Positions 37,374 to 47,585 of a DNA stretch of 64,000 bases are shown piece after piece. The DNA comes from an uncultured Ectothiorhodospiraceae bacterium (lineage in GTDB: Bacteria; Pseudomonadota; Gammaproteobacteria; Nevskiales; Oceanococcaceae). Made by a program: the position numbers and the translations under genes. The stretch spans positions 1 to 64,000 of the forward strand of contig CAKZQS010000042.1 of NCBI GenBank assembly GCA_937141935.1, read 5' to 3'. The notes below the pieces were generated by a model that saw only the letters and a program-made list of their open reading frames with translations, had not been told where the DNA came from and ran no database searches. How positions within the stretch are numbered: position 1 is the first letter of the stretch; every line of letters starts with the position of its first letter.

Positions 37374-39721
37374 TCGCTGCACGGCCGCTGCGCTGGGCGC
37401 TGCCCCTGCTCGTGGGCTGCGCTGCCACGCCGCTCGCGCATGCGGGGGCCTATGTCTTTGCCGAGAACAACGGCGTCAACATCATCACCCACCCGCAGGG
37501 CTACTTTGGCAGCGGCGGGGTGGTCAACGTCGAGGTCTGCGTGAACCCCGCCTCGAGCAGCGCCACAAGCCTGGAACAGTCCACGCGCAATATCGTGGCT
37601 ACCTTCAACCGCATGATTCCGGACGTGGGCAACCTGCGCACCGGCCTGATTGGCGGCGGTGAGGTGGACTGGGAATCGGTGACCTTGCACGAGGTTGGCC
37701 ATTGCCTGGGCCTGGCGCACCCCAACCTGGCCTCGGAGTCGGGCCTCAGTGACCCGGACCGCAATTACACCAAGACCCGCCTCGGGGCCAACGGCAGCTA
37801 CGACCTGGGTATCGGCAGCGATGGCGTGCGCGGCTCGGCGGACGACCTGCGCGGCGACGACGAGAACCTGCACTGGTTCGCGCGGGCTGATAACGACCCC
37901 TTCACCCTGCTCAACGTGCCCAGCTTCGACGCCCTGGGTTATTCCCGCCTGCTGGGCGAGCTGCCGGGCAGCGATGCCTTTCCCGCCAATGGGGATCGCA
38001 GTGTGGCGCCACTCTACGGCGCCGCGAATACCGAGGCGGTGATGCAGCAGGGCAGCTTTGGCGGCGAGCTGCAGCGCACGCTGACCGCCGATGATGTGGG
38101 CACCCTGCGCCTGGCCATGTCCGGGCTGGATGAGGTCGAGGGCACGGCCGACGATTACACCGTGGCGCTGACCTACGGCGGCGTGAAGTCAGGTTGCGAT
38201 ATCAACATCACGCATGACCCGACCTACGGCGGGTTCGCGGTGTGCAACCTCAACGGCAGCTTTCTCAGCGCCACCCACGTGCGCATCACGAGCGCCGAGA
38301 TCAGTGTCAACCCCAACTTCAACTGGGTCTTCAGCACGACCGACAACGACCTGAACGGCCTCAGCGGGCAGGTCTGGCTCGATGCGGACGGCAACGGCAT
38401 CCGCGGCGCCGAAGCCGCGGCGGCTTCCGTCACGGTGACTTTGTACCCCTCCGGGGACCCGCAGCGCAGTTTTGCCAGCACACAGACCGCGGTCGATGGC
38501 AGCTACAGCTTTGCCAACGTGCCGGACGGCACGCACATCCTGGAAGTCACCCCGGGCGAAAGCTGGCAGGCGCTGACGCTGGCGGACCAGGGCGCCGATG
38601 ACGGCGTGGACAGTGATGTGGCCGCCGGCGACGGGCGCAATACCAGCGCCTACTACGACGGCAGCAGCATCGTGCTCGATGCCGGCCTGATCAGCCTGGC
38701 CGACTTTGGCGACGCGCCGGCCTCCTACCCGACGCTGCTTGCCGCCAATGGGGCGCTGCATGCCGGCAATGGCAGCCTGACGCTGGGCAGCAATTTCGAC
38801 ACCGAGTTCGATGGCCAGCCCACGGCACAGGCCGACGGCGACGAGGGCGTGGGCACGCTGGACGATGACGGCGTGAGCTTTGGCGGCAACCTCAGCGTGG
38901 GCGAGTCCCGCTCGCTGACGGTCACCGCGTCGGCGGCCGCGCTGCTCGATGCCTGGGTGGATTTCAATGCCGATGGCGACTGGGAGGATGCCGGCGAACA
39001 GGTCTTTGCCAGCCGGGCCGTCGTCGGCGGCGCGAATGCGCTGGCCTTCACGGTGCCCGCGGGCGCTACGGCCGGCAGCACCTACGGCCGTTTTCGCCTG
39101 AGCTCGGCCGGCGGCCTGGCACCGGGCGGCGCCGCCGCGGATGGCGAGGTGGAGGATTACCTGCTGACGATTGAGGCGGGGGCCGACGCCGATGGTGACA
39201 GCGTGCCCGACGACGAGGACAACTGCCCGGCCGTCAGCAATGCGGATCAGACCGATACCGATGCCGACACGCTGGGTGATGCCTGCGACCCCGATGACGA
39301 CAACGACGGCATGACCGACGCTTACGAGACCGACAACGGTCTGAATCCGCTGGACGACAGCGATGCCGGCGGCGACGCCGATGGCGACGGGCTGACCAAC
39401 CTGGAGGAAGCCCAGGCCGGCACCCGGGCCGACACCGTGGACTCCGATGCTGATGGGCTGCATGACGGGCTGGACAACGCCCCGGCCGTGGCCTCCAACC
39501 TGTGCAGCGGTGCGGCCGCCAGCCTCGGCGGGCAAACCGTCGCCAGCGGCAGCATCGCCCAGTGCGGCGCCAGCGCCTCGGTCCGGCTGCTCAGTACGCT
39601 GGTGGTTGAGAGTGGTGGCACGCTGGAGGTGCTGAGCCCGGTGCTACGCTTTGACCCCGGCTCGGGTCTGCCCGCCGGCGCCCTGCTGCAGGTGCGAGCC
39701 CTGGATCCCTCCCAACCCTGA
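37370..39721 (+). CDS. Secreted matrixin-like metalloprotease with SdrD-B, GEVED and TSP3 regions
   Basis: This 783-residue protein starts at a GTG overlapping the previous stop and has a signal peptide (residues 1-25). Residues 107-117 are [11 protein letters not shown], the HExxHxxGxxH zinc site of metzincin/matrixin proteases, which lies in [11 protein letters not shown]. The middle has an SdrD B-like domain ([15 protein letters not shown]) and a GEVED-type domain ([17 protein letters not shown], then [12 protein letters not shown]). The C-terminal part has thrombospondin type 3 calcium-binding repeats ([15 protein letters not shown]). It is probably an extracellular calcium-dependent enzyme. 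There is no obvious sorting signal at the C-terminus. Confidence 0.85.
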   Translation: MIAARPLRWALPLLVGCAATPLAHAGAYVFAENNGVNIITHPQGYFGSGGVVNVEVCVNPASSSATSLEQSTRNIVATFNRMIPDVGNLRTGLIGGGEVDWESVTLHEVGHCLGLAHPNLASESGLSDPDRNYTKTRLGANGSYDLGIGSDGVRGSADDLRGDDENLHWFARADNDPFTLLNVPSFDALGYSRLLGELPGSDAFPANGDRSVAPLYGAANTEAVMQQGSFGGELQRTLTADDVGTLRLAMSGLDEVEGTADDYTVALTYGGVKSGCDINITHDPTYGGFAVCNLNGSFLSATHVRITSAEISVNPNFNWVFSTTDNDLNGLSGQVWLDADGNGIRGAEAAAASVTVTLYPSGDPQRSFASTQTAVDGSYSFANVPDGTHILEVTPGESWQALTLADQGADDGVDSDVAAGDGRNTSAYYDGSSIVLDAGLISLADFGDAPASYPTLLAANGALHAGNGSLTLGSNFDTEFDGQPTAQADGDEGVGTLDDDGVSFGGNLSVGESRSLTVTASAAALLDAWVDFNADGDWEDAGEQVFASRAVVGGANALAFTVPAGATAGSTYGRFRLSSAGGLAPGGAAADGEVEDYLLTIEAGADADGDSVPDDEDNCPAVSNADQTDTDADTLGDACDPDDDNDGMTDAYETDNGLNPLDDSDAGGDADGDGLTNLEEAQAGTRADTVDSDADGLHDGLDNAPAVASNLCSGAAASLGGQTVASGSIAQCGASASVRLLSTLVVESGGTLEVLSPVLRFDPGSGLPAGALLQVRALDPSQP

Positions 39722-39746
39722 GGCCGACTGGCCCGAGATCGTTGCG

Positions 39747-40421
39747 ATGAAAGCCCAACTCAAGGCGGCACGCCGCCGCATGGCGTTGCTGTTCATGTCC
39801 CGCGAGGCCCGGCGCCACGCCCTGGTGGGCCCGCCGCAGCTGTGGGAAATGAAGCGCAAGTTCCAGATCGACTACCTGCGCGCCCAGGGCCTGCGCCCCG
39901 AGCATGTTTTGCTGGATATCGGCTGCGGCACGCTGCGGGGGGGCATCCCGCTCATCGACTACCTGCAGCCCGGTCACTACCACGGCGTGGAGACCCGCGC
40001 CGAGGTGCTCGACGAAGGGCGGCGTGAACTCCAAGAAGCGGGCCTGAGCGGCAAGGCGCCCGTGCTCTGGGTCAGCGAGGACCTGGGCGGGGAAGAGCGG
40101 GAACACCGCTACAACTGGGCCTGGGCCTTCTCGGTGCTGATCCACATGCCCGACGCCGTGGCCGAGGGCACGCTCAGTTTCCTGGGTCGCCACCTCGTGG
40201 ACGATGGGCAATTCCACGCCAATGTGAACCTGGGCGAGCGCCGCGAAGGCAACTGGCAGGGCTTTCCCGTGGTCTGGCGCAGCCTCGATTTCTACCGCGA
40301 CATGGCTGCGCGCCATGGTCTGCAGGTCGAGGATGTAGGCAGCCTGCACGCGCTGGGGCACCGCTCCGGCGCCGAGTCGCAGGATGAGCAACGCATGCTG
40401 CGCTTCTGGCGCGCGGGCTGA
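39747..40421 (+). CDS. SAM-dependent methyltransferase (class I)
   Basis: This 224-residue cytoplasmic protein has the SAM-binding motif I LLDIGCGTLRGGIPLIDYL and a Rossmann-type methyltransferase layout. The start at 39747 is chosen because the upstream extension is low-quality and the frame opens far inside the previous gene. The methyl acceptor is unknown; it may be a sugar or a lipid carrier of the nearby polysaccharide locus. It ends just before a strong bidirectional terminator. Confidence 0.82.
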   Translation: MKAQLKAARRRMALLFMSREARRHALVGPPQLWEMKRKFQIDYLRAQGLRPEHVLLDIGCGTLRGGIPLIDYLQPGHYHGVETRAEVLDEGRRELQEAGLSGKAPVLWVSEDLGGEEREHRYNWAWAFSVLIHMPDAVAEGTLSFLGRHLVDDGQFHANVNLGERREGNWQGFPVVWRSLDFYRDMAARHGLQVEDVGSLHALGHRSGAESQDEQRMLRFWRAG

Positions 40422-40440
40422 AGCGCGGGCGCAGGCCCAA

Positions 40441-40468
40441 AAAAAAGCCCGCCGAAGCGGGCTTTTTT
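40441..40468. terminator. Bidirectional Rho-independent terminator
   Basis: AAAAAAGCCCGC (40441-40452) pairs perfectly with GCGGGCTTTTTT (40457-40468) over a CGAA tetraloop. It ends the methyltransferase gene on the plus strand and fadE on the minus strand. Confidence 0.95.
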
Positions 40469-40483
40469 ATGGCGCCGGGCCGA

Positions 40484-42727
40484 TCAGGCCGCGGCTTTCT
40501 GCAGCTCCGAAGCCGGCACCGCATCGCGGTAGAAGTCTTCCGGCTTGAAGACGTCGACCTCGATGGCCTCCATGCGCGCCGCGTGGGCGGTGCGCAGCTG
40601 GGTGGCCTCCTCGGCGGTGATGACCTGGGCGTCCAGCGCGGCGTCGATGGCGTCCTCAATGGGGCCGCGGGGCAGGGTGCGGGCCTTCATGGCGGCGACG
40701 ATCTTCGCGGCGGCCGGGCGGGCCTCGACGATCAGGCGGAAGCTGTGCAGCAGCTTGCCGGCGCCGGGGGCGTGCTCGGCCGGCACGAAGGTTTCGCGGG
40801 TCACGCGGGCCTGCTGCTCGGTCAGGCTCTGCACGCTGCGCGCGCAGGCCACGGCCGTGTCGTCGGCCACGCCGCGGCCCAGCGGGTTGGCGCGCAGCAG
40901 CAGGCTGGCGGGGCCGCGCAGCCAGGCACCGACCACGGGGGCGTCGAAGTTGGCGTAGATGCCCTCGAAGGCCTGCTGGATCTGGCCCAGCGCGTGCTCC
41001 AGCGCGTACTGCACCAGCGGCAGGTCTTCGGCCTTGCGGCCCTCGGCCTCATAACGGCGCAGCGTGGACAGGCCCAGCGTCATCCAGGTCAGCACATCGG
41101 CATAGCGGCCGGTCAGGTTGCCGCGGGCCTTGAGCTTGCTGCCCATGAAGAACATGGCCAGGTTGGTCAGCACCGAGAAACGCGTGCTGGCCCAGCCCAG
41201 GCGGCGGTAATAGGTGGCGGTGGGGCCGCCCACCGGGCTGCCGGCCGTCCAGCCGCGGGTCAGGTAGCGCACGGCGCTGCGGCCGATGTTCAGCACAAAG
41301 TGCCCCATCCAGCCCAGCAGGTTGCTGCGGAAGGCGGCCACGTCGTTGTTCTCGACCGCCGCCACGGTTTTCATCGCGTAGGGGTGGCAGCGGGTGGCAC
41401 CCTGGCCGAAGGTGATCAGCGTGCGGGTCATGATGTTGGCGCCCTCGACGGTGATGCCCACCGGCGAGGTGCAGTAGGCGGGGCCCACCACGTTGTTCGG
41501 GCCCTGCATCACGCCGCGGCCGGCGAAGACATCCATCGCATCGCGCACGACCTCGCGGCCCAGCTCGGTGGTGGAATACTTCAGCGCCGCCGACACCACG
41601 GGCGGGTGGATGCCGGCATCCAGCGCCGAGCAGCTGTACACCCGCGCGCCCTCCAGCATGTAGCTGATGGCGGCGATGTGGCCGACCTTGGCCTGCACGC
41701 CCTCCATCTCACCGATTTCGATGCCGAACTGCTGGCGCACCACCGAGTAGGCCCCGGTCAGCGCGGCCATGGCCTTGGCGCCGCCAATGGCGCCCGCAGG
41801 CAGCGAGATGGCCCGACCGCCGGCCAGCGCCTCCATCAGCATGCGCCAGCCTTCGCCCACGGCCTCGCGGCCGCCGATGACCTGGTCCAGCGTGGCCACC
41901 ACGTTCTCGCCCACGATCGGGCCGTTGAAGAAGGGCTCGCCGATGGGCTGATGGTGGTCGCCGTTATGCAGGCCGGGCGTGCCTTTTTCCAGCAGCACCA
42001 CGGTGATGCCCGGGTTCGCGCCACGGCCCAGCAGGTTCTCCGGGTCCACCACCTGGCAGGCCAGCGAGATCAGGTTGGCGACCGGCGCCAGCGTGATGTA
42101 GCGCTTGCGGAAGTTCAGCCGCAGCTTGATCTCGCCGTCCTCGTCGCGGAATACGCGGCCCTCGGCCTTGATCGAGGCGGCGTCCGAGCCCGCGGTGGGC
42201 TCGGTGAGGCCGAAGCAGGGCACATATTCGCCCGAGGCCAGCTTGGGCAGGTACTGCTGCTTTTGCTCGGGCGTGCCGTTCATTTCGATCAGCTCGGAGG
42301 CGCCAATCGAGTTGGGGATCACCACCAGTGGCGACAGCACGCCGGAGGCGGCCGAGACCTTGGCCATGACCGAGGAGCGGCCCAGCGCCGAGAAGCCCTT
42401 GCCGCCGAACTCCTTGGGCACGATCAGCCCAAAAAAGCCCTCGCGGCGCATGAAGGCCCACACCGTGTCGGGCACGCGGCGGGTCTCGCTGAGCTCGTAG
42501 GGCTTGACCATGCGCAGCAGCTCTTCCACCGGCCCATCCAGAAAGGCCTGCTCCTCGGCGGGCAACTGGTTGTAGGCCTGCTTGAGCATGCCGGCAAAGT
42601 CCGGGTTGCCGCCGAAGAACTCGCCGTCAATCCATACGTGTCCGGCATCCAGCGCCTGGCGCTCGGTGTCGGAAATCTTCGGCAGCATCCCGTTGCTGCG
42701 CATCGTCTTCATCAGGCTGGCAAACAT
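40484..42727 (-). CDS. fadE: Acyl-CoA dehydrogenase FadE
   Basis: This 747-residue flavoenzyme catalyses the first step of beta-oxidation, acyl-CoA to trans-2-enoyl-CoA. It has the acyl-CoA dehydrogenase regions FGLTEPTAGSDAASIKAEG, ITVEGANIMTRTLITFGQGA and the C-terminal FadE-specific (DUF1974) extension. The start at 42727 (MFASLMKTMRSNGMLPKIS) has GGAG about 7 nt upstream; an ATG at 42760 is also in frame. E. coli FadE is somewhat longer (814 residues). A 306-nt repeat-rich gap separates it from the fadB-like gene upstream. Confidence 0.95.
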   Translation of the reverse strand: MFASLMKTMRSNGMLPKISDTERQALDAGHVWIDGEFFGGNPDFAGMLKQAYNQLPAEEQAFLDGPVEELLRMVKPYELSETRRVPDTVWAFMRREGFFGLIVPKEFGGKGFSALGRSSVMAKVSAASGVLSPLVVIPNSIGASELIEMNGTPEQKQQYLPKLASGEYVPCFGLTEPTAGSDAASIKAEGRVFRDEDGEIKLRLNFRKRYITLAPVANLISLACQVVDPENLLGRGANPGITVVLLEKGTPGLHNGDHHQPIGEPFFNGPIVGENVVATLDQVIGGREAVGEGWRMLMEALAGGRAISLPAGAIGGAKAMAALTGAYSVVRQQFGIEIGEMEGVQAKVGHIAAISYMLEGARVYSCSALDAGIHPPVVSAALKYSTTELGREVVRDAMDVFAGRGVMQGPNNVVGPAYCTSPVGITVEGANIMTRTLITFGQGATRCHPYAMKTVAAVENNDVAAFRSNLLGWMGHFVLNIGRSAVRYLTRGWTAGSPVGGPTATYYRRLGWASTRFSVLTNLAMFFMGSKLKARGNLTGRYADVLTWMTLGLSTLRRYEAEGRKAEDLPLVQYALEHALGQIQQAFEGIYANFDAPVVGAWLRGPASLLLRANPLGRGVADDTAVACARSVQSLTEQQARVTRETFVPAEHAPGAGKLLHSFRLIVEARPAAAKIVAAMKARTLPRGPIEDAIDAALDAQVITAEEATQLRTAHAARMEAIEVDVFKPEDFYRDAVPASELQKAAA

Positions 42728-42824
42728 GTGTTGCTCCGGTGGGTGCCGCCCTCGAGGCATGGTGGCCGCGGGGGTGGTGTCAGTGCGGGTTGAAACCGCA
42801 GATCGTTGGATTCAATTTTTCAGA

Positions 42825-43022
42825 AACCACAGATTTCGCAGATTTCGCAGATTAAGAAAAGCCTTCCACATATGCTCACAGATTTGCACAGATAAAAATT
42901 TTAATAACAAGGACTTATCGGATTTAAGTCGGTATTAAAAAATCTGTGCAATCTGCGAAATCTGTGGTTAATCCTTCTTCAAGCGCCGCTCAAAATCTGT
43001 GTTCATCTGTGCCCATCTGTGG
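42825..43022. repeat. AT-rich inverted-repeat island of CACAGAT units
   Basis: The 306-nt gap 42728-43033 holds no gene but a visibly AT-rich island. AACCACAGATTTCGCAGATT (42825-42844) and its continuation to 42853 pair with 42941-42969, matching at 27 of 29 positions. More CACAGAT/ATCTGTG units occur at 42878-42892 and 42994-43021. Near the centre, GACTTA (42912-42917) and TAAGTC (42925-42930) form a small perfect hairpin. It differs strongly from surrounding coding DNA and resembles interspersed intergenic repeats. Confidence 0.8.
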
Positions 43023-43033
43023 AAACAGTCCTG

Positions 43034-45157
43034 TCAGAAGGTCTTACCGCTCGCGGCCATGTCCTTGAGCAGCTGGGGCGGGGTGAAGCGCTCGCCGTAT
43101 TTGTCGGCCAGCTCCTGGGCGCGTTCGACGAAGCGGGCGATGCCGGTGGCGTTGATGAACTGCAGCGTGCCGCCGCTCCAGGGCGCAAAGCCCCAGCCGA
43201 AGATCGACCCCACGTTGGCGTCATTGGTTTTCACGACCACGCCTTCTTCCACGCAGCGGGCCGTTTCGATGGCCTGGGCGTACAGCAGCCGGTCCTTCAT
43301 GTCCTGGGCGCTGATGTCGGTCTCGCGCTCCGGCCAGTGCTTGGCCAGGCCCTTCCACAGCGACTTCTTCTTGCCGTCGTAGTCATAAAAGCCCTTGCCG
43401 GCTTTTTTGCCCGGGCGGTCCAGCTCGTTGACCATCGTGTCGATGACCGCCAGGCCCGGGTGTACCGGCACCGGCTTGCCTTCGGCCTCCAGGTCCTTGC
43501 GGGTCTGCTCGGCCACATGCCAGCCCAGCGACAGCGAGACCTCGTCCTGCAGTGCCAGCGGCGGCATGGGCATGCCGGTGGCCTTGCCGGCCGCCTCGAT
43601 GCGCGTGGGCTGCACGCCCTCGCCCAGCATCGCGATGCCTTCCATCACATAGGTGCCGAACACGCGCGAGGTGTAAAAGCCGCGCGAGTCGTTGACGACG
43701 ATAGGCGTCTTGCCAATGGCCAGCACATAGTCGAAGGCGCGGGCCAGCGTTTCGTCGGAGGTCTGCTCGCCGACGATGATCTCGACCAGCGGCATCTTCT
43801 CGGCGGGCGAGAAGTAGTGCAGGCCGATGAACTTGCTGGCGTCCTTGCTGGCCTTGGCCAGCCCGGTGATCGGCAGCGTGGAGGTGTTGGAGGCGAACAC
43901 GCCGCCATCGGCCATCACCGCCTCGGTTTCCTGGGTGACGCGGGCCTTTAGCTCGCGGTCCTCGAAGACGGCCTCGATGATCAGATCGCAGCCTTCCAGG
44001 TCGGCCACCTGGTCGGTGGGGTGGATGCGGCCCAGCAGCTCGGCGCCCTTGTCCTTGCCCATCTTGCCGCGGCCCACCAGCTTGGAGACCACGCCCTCGG
44101 CGTAGGCATAGCCCTTGTCGGCGGCCTCCTGGCTGACGTCCTTCATCACCGTCTCGAAGCCGGCCTTGGCCGAGACATAGGCGATGCCGGCGCCCATCAT
44201 GCCCGCACCCAGCACGCCCACCTTGGTGAAGCGGCTCTGCGGTACGCCGGCGGGGCGCGAGGCGCCCTTCTTGATCTCGTTCAGGCCGTACCAGAAGGTG
44301 CCAATGGTGTTCTTGGCCACCTGGCTGACGACGAGGTTGGCGAAGTAGCGCGCCTCGATGTCCATGGCCGTGTCGATATCGACCAGGCAGCCCTCGAACA
44401 CGGCCGACATGATGTTTTGCGGGGCGGGGTAGAGGCCCTGCGTCTTGTCGCGCAGCATCGAGGGGGCGATGGCCAGCATCTGCACCACGGCGGGGTGCTT
44501 GGGGTCGCCGCCGGGGATCTTGAAGCCCTTCACGTCCCAGGGGTTGGCCGCCTTGGGGTTGTTGCGCGCCCAGGCGGTGGCCTGCGCCAGCATGTCCTCG
44601 CGGCTGTCGGCCACGGCGTCGATCCAGCCCTTGGCCTTGGCCGCGTCCACGCGCAGCTCCTTGCCCTCCATCAGGAAGGGCATGGCGTTTTGCAGGCCCA
44701 TCATGCGCGGCAGGCGCTGGGTGCCGCCGCCGCCGGGCAGCAGGCCGATCTTCACCTCGGGCAGGCCGAACTTGGCCTTGGGGTTGTTCAGCGCCACGCG
44801 GTGGTGGCAGGCCAGCGCCAGCTCCAGGCCACCGCCCAGCGCCGTGCCGGGCAGGGCGGCCACCACGGGCTTGCCGCAGGTCTCCAGCCGCCGGAACATC
44901 TGCTGCACCGCGCGCGAGGCCTCGTAGGCCTGAGCGGGGTCGGTGATCTGGGCGATCATGTCGATGTCGGCGCCGGCAATGAAGCTGTCCTTGCCGGAGG
45001 TGATGACCACGCCGGTGATGGCGTCGTCCGACTCGATGTCGTTGATGGCCTGGGCAAAGGGCTCGGTGAGCTGCTCGTTGAGCACGTTCATCGAGCGGCC
45101 TTCCATGTCGATGGTCAGGACCAGGATGCCGTCGTCGACGGTACGGGTAATGGCCAT
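43034..45157 (-). CDS. Fatty-acid oxidation multifunctional enzyme (enoyl-CoA hydratase / 3-hydroxyacyl-CoA dehydrogenase)
   Basis: This 707-residue protein is of the FadB/FadJ type. The N-terminal hydratase has IAGADIDMI, the oxyanion region [19 protein letters not shown] and the catalytic Glu in [20 protein letters not shown]. The dehydrogenase half begins [21 protein letters not shown] (NAD binding) and has [12 protein letters not shown] and [16 protein letters not shown] with the catalytic His. The length fits the alpha subunit. It lies 5 nt downstream of the thiolase gene; FadE is farther downstream, so all core steps are covered. Confidence 0.95.
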   Translation of the reverse strand: MAITRTVDDGILVLTIDMEGRSMNVLNEQLTEPFAQAINDIESDDAITGVVITSGKDSFIAGADIDMIAQITDPAQAYEASRAVQQMFRRLETCGKPVVAALPGTALGGGLELALACHHRVALNNPKAKFGLPEVKIGLLPGGGGTQRLPRMMGLQNAMPFLMEGKELRVDAAKAKGWIDAVADSREDMLAQATAWARNNPKAANPWDVKGFKIPGGDPKHPAVVQMLAIAPSMLRDKTQGLYPAPQNIMSAVFEGCLVDIDTAMDIEARYFANLVVSQVAKNTIGTFWYGLNEIKKGASRPAGVPQSRFTKVGVLGAGMMGAGIAYVSAKAGFETVMKDVSQEAADKGYAYAEGVVSKLVGRGKMGKDKGAELLGRIHPTDQVADLEGCDLIIEAVFEDRELKARVTQETEAVMADGGVFASNTSTLPITGLAKASKDASKFIGLHYFSPAEKMPLVEIIVGEQTSDETLARAFDYVLAIGKTPIVVNDSRGFYTSRVFGTYVMEGIAMLGEGVQPTRIEAAGKATGMPMPPLALQDEVSLSLGWHVAEQTRKDLEAEGKPVPVHPGLAVIDTMVNELDRPGKKAGKGFYDYDGKKKSLWKGLAKHWPERETDISAQDMKDRLLYAQAIETARCVEEGVVVKTNDANVGSIFGWGFAPWSGGTLQFINATGIARFVERAQELADKYGERFTPPQLLKDMAASGKTF

Positions 45158-45162
45158 GGCGT

Positions 45163-46368
45163 TCAGACCCTCTCGATGATGGTGGCGATGCCCATGCCGC
45201 CGCCCACGCAGAGCGAGATCAGGGCCGTGTTCAGGTCGCGGCGCTCCAGCTCGTCGAGCACGGTGCCCAGGATGATGGCGCCGGTGGCCCCCAGCGGGTG
45301 GCCCATGGCAATGGCGCCGCCATTGACGTTGACCTTGTCCATGTCCAGCTCGAGGTCGCGCGCGGCACGCAGCACCACGGCGGCAAAGGCCTCGTTGATC
45401 TCGAAGAGGTCGATGTCAGCCACGTTCATGCCGGCCTTGGCCAGCGCCTTGCGGCTGGCCGGGGCGATGCCGGTGAGCATGATGGTCGGCTCGGAGCCGT
45501 CCACGGCGCAGGCGCGGATGCGGGCGCGGGGCTTGAGGCCCTGCGCCTGGCCGGCGGCCTCGCTGCCCACCAGCACCAGCGCAGCGCCGTCGACGATGCC
45601 CGAGCTGTTGCCGGCGTGGTGCACGTGGGTGATGCGGTCCAGCTGCGGGTATTTGCGCAGCGCGGTGGCATCAAAGCCCATGTCGCCAATGGTCTGGAAG
45701 GAGGGCTTGAGCTGGCCCAGCTTGTCCACGCTGGTTTCGCCGCGCACGGTCTCGTCGCGGTCCAGCACGGTGAGGCCATTAATGTCCTTCACCGGCACCA
45801 GCGACTTGGCGAAGCGGTTCTCGCTTTGCGCGAGCGCCGCCAGCTGTTGGCTGCGCACGGCGTAGCGGTCGACGGTTTCGCGGTCAAAGCCTTCCAGCGT
45901 CGCGATCAAATCGGCCGAGATGCCCTGCGGCACGAAGTCGGTGGCCGCGTTGACGGCCGGGTCCATCGCCCAGGCGCCGCCGTCGGAGCCCATCGGCCAG
46001 CGGCTCATCGATTCCACGCCGCCGCCCACGACCATGTCTTCCTGGCCGCTCATCACTTTCATGGCCGCCAGGTTCACCGACTCCAGGCCCGACGCGCAGA
46101 AGCGGCTCTGGGTCACGCCGGCCACCGACTGGTCCCAGCCGGAATAGAGCACGGCGGTGCGGGCGATGTCGGCGCCTTGCTCGCCAATCGGCGTCACGCA
46201 GCCCAGCACCACGTCGTCCACCTTGGCGGTGTCCAGATCGTTGCGCTCGCGCACGGCGTCAAACAGGTTTTTCAGCAGGTGGATCGGCGTGACCTGGTGC
46301 AGGCTGCCGTCCTTTTTGCCCTTGCCGCGCGGCGTGCGCACGGCGTCATAGATCAAGGCGTCCGTCAT
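45163..46368 (-). CDS. Acetyl-CoA acyltransferase (thiolase)
   Basis: This 401-residue enzyme performs the last step of beta-oxidation. It has the start [20 protein letters not shown], the nucleophilic cysteine in [18 protein letters not shown], and the conserved C-terminal [17 protein letters not shown] and CVGGGMGIA with the second catalytic Cys. The start at 46368 is preceded by GAGGT; the upstream extension of the frame is not thiolase-like. It is the first gene of the minus-strand fad operon and is divergent from the TetR gene. Confidence 0.95.
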   Translation of the reverse strand: MTDALIYDAVRTPRGKGKKDGSLHQVTPIHLLKNLFDAVRERNDLDTAKVDDVVLGCVTPIGEQGADIARTAVLYSGWDQSVAGVTQSRFCASGLESVNLAAMKVMSGQEDMVVGGGVESMSRWPMGSDGGAWAMDPAVNAATDFVPQGISADLIATLEGFDRETVDRYAVRSQQLAALAQSENRFAKSLVPVKDINGLTVLDRDETVRGETSVDKLGQLKPSFQTIGDMGFDATALRKYPQLDRITHVHHAGNSSGIVDGAALVLVGSEAAGQAQGLKPRARIRACAVDGSEPTIMLTGIAPASRKALAKAGMNVADIDLFEINEAFAAVVLRAARDLELDMDKVNVNGGAIAMGHPLGATGAIILGTVLDELERRDLNTALISLCVGGGMGIATIIERV

Positions 46369-46377
46369 GTTGACCTC

Positions 46378-46393
46378 GGTAATGGGAATTACC
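46378..46393. promoter_or_regulatory. Candidate TetR operator 1
   Basis: GGTAATGGGAATTACC is an inverted repeat (GGTAAT-N4-ATTACC) 9 nt upstream of the thiolase ATG. Its outer five bases and spacing match the second site at 46501-46516. Confidence 0.6.
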
Positions 46394-46500
46394 CGATGGG
46401 TCGGCACGGCTCCAGCCGGCCGAAATCGAGGTCTGCAACCTAGCCCATAATTTGAGCCTATGCAATGGGGTAATCGGCTATCGCCGCCGTTGGAGAAGCT

Positions 46501-46516
46501 GGTAACATCGCTTACC
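46501..46516. promoter_or_regulatory. Candidate TetR operator 2
   Basis: GGTAACATCGCTTACC repeats the GGTAA-N6-TTACC pattern of operator 1. It lies directly before the ATG chosen for the TetR gene; with one more base each side the arms become TGGTAA and TTACCA. Its position suggests autoregulation. Confidence 0.6.
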
Positions 46517-47137
46517 ATGACGCGCTCTCCTCGCTCCGCCGAGCCCTTTTGCCCGGCCCATCTGAACCCGGAAACCCGTGCCCGCGTCGAGCAGGCGGTG
46601 CTGGAGATCTTCTCCCGCCAGGAGTTCCACAAGGTCAGCCTGATGGACGTGGCCAAACAGGCGCGGGTCAGCCTGCAAACGCTGTACAAGTACTACGGCA
46701 GCAAGGAGTTCCTGCTGTTCGCCACGCTGGACAGCCTGTTCTCGGAGCTGGCGGCCCGGTTGATCGAGCACCTGCAGGGCATCGAGACCTTCGCCGACAA
46801 GCTGCGCAAGGTGATCTGGGTGATCTTCGACTTCTTCGAGGCCAAGCCGCGCGTGGCCCAGCTGGTGACCTCCTCGGTGTACCTGAACACCTGGGCGCGC
46901 ACCGACACCTTTCGCCAGCCCGAGCTGATGGGCGTGTTCCTGAAGGTGTTGCGGGAAGGGCGCGAGACCGGCGTGCTGACCGACGAGGTCGACGAGCTGG
47001 TGCTGCTGGATGTCATCGTCGGCATCATCACGCGGCGCATCACGATGAGCCTGTTTCGTGGCTCGCGCGAGCCGCTCACGGCGCAGACCGGGCCGATCTT
47101 TCGCATGATCTGGCGGGCGATTACGCCCCCGGCCTGA
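46517..47137 (+). CDS. TetR family transcriptional regulator
   Basis: This 206-residue protein has an N-terminal TetR helix-turn-helix ([29 protein letters not shown]... region, about residues 30-70), where [12 protein letters not shown] is the recognition helix. The C-terminal helical domain would bind an acyl-CoA or other effector. The start is uncertain: 46460 gives a 225-residue product and lies 8 nt after a CATAAT box, whereas 46517 places operator 2 in the leader. It is divergent from the thiolase operon, which it probably represses. Confidence 0.88.
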   Translation: MTRSPRSAEPFCPAHLNPETRARVEQAVLEIFSRQEFHKVSLMDVAKQARVSLQTLYKYYGSKEFLLFATLDSLFSELAARLIEHLQGIETFADKLRKVIWVIFDFFEAKPRVAQLVTSSVYLNTWARTDTFRQPELMGVFLKVLREGRETGVLTDEVDELVLLDVIVGIITRRITMSLFRGSREPLTAQTGPIFRMIWRAITPPA

Positions 47138-47156
47138 GGGCGCCCGCCGGCGCCCC

Positions 47157-47186
47157 TTGAAAAGCCCGGGTGCGCGGCGGCATAAT
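47157..47186 (+). promoter_or_regulatory. Candidate sigma-70 promoter of the rpsP operon
   Basis: TTGAAA (47157-47162) and CATAAT (47181-47186) are separated by 18 nt and lie about 50 nt upstream of rpsP. Confidence 0.65.
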
Positions 47187-47234
47187 TGCGGGTTTCCCGG
47201 GCTCGCCCGAGCCACACAGGACTAACAGCAGTAC

Positions 47235-47585
47235 ATGGTCAAGATTCGCCTGGCGCGTGGTGGCGCCAAGAAAAAGCCCTTCTATCACATCGTTGCGGCC
47301 GACATCCGCAACCGTCGCGATGGCCGCTCCATCGAGCGCCTGGGCTTTTGGAACCCCGTGGCTCGTGGCAAGGAAGAGACGCTGCGCGTCGACCTGGAGC
47401 GCGTCGATCACTGGCTGGCCAATGGCGCCGCGATGAGCGATCGCGTGTCGGCCCTGGTGCGCAACCTGCGCAAGCAGAAGGCCGCCGAGCCGGCTGCCCC
47501 GGTGGCCGAAGAGGCTGCGCCGGCTGCCGACAAGGCCGCTGAAAAGCCTGCCCCGGACGCCGCGGAAGAGGCCTCCGCTGAGTAA
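47235..47585 (+). CDS. rpsP: 30S ribosomal protein S16
   Basis: This 116-residue protein is ribosomal protein S16: [20 protein letters not shown], then [20 protein letters not shown]16 is an early-binding protein of the small subunit. It has an Ala/Glu/Pro-rich C-terminal extension of about 35 residues beyond the E. coli protein. It is the first gene of the rpsP-rimM-trmD-rplS operon, and the end of its coding region overlaps the proposed rimM start. Confidence 0.97.
   Translation: MVKIRLARGGAKKKPFYHIVAADIRNRRDGRSIERLGFWNPVARGKEETLRVDLERVDHWLANGAAMSDRVSALVRNLRKQKAAEPAAPVAEEAAPAADKAAEKPAPDAAEEASAE

Noticed and set aside
42825-43022. CRISPR-like repeats
   Set aside because: Repeats are inverted and irregular, without regular spacers.
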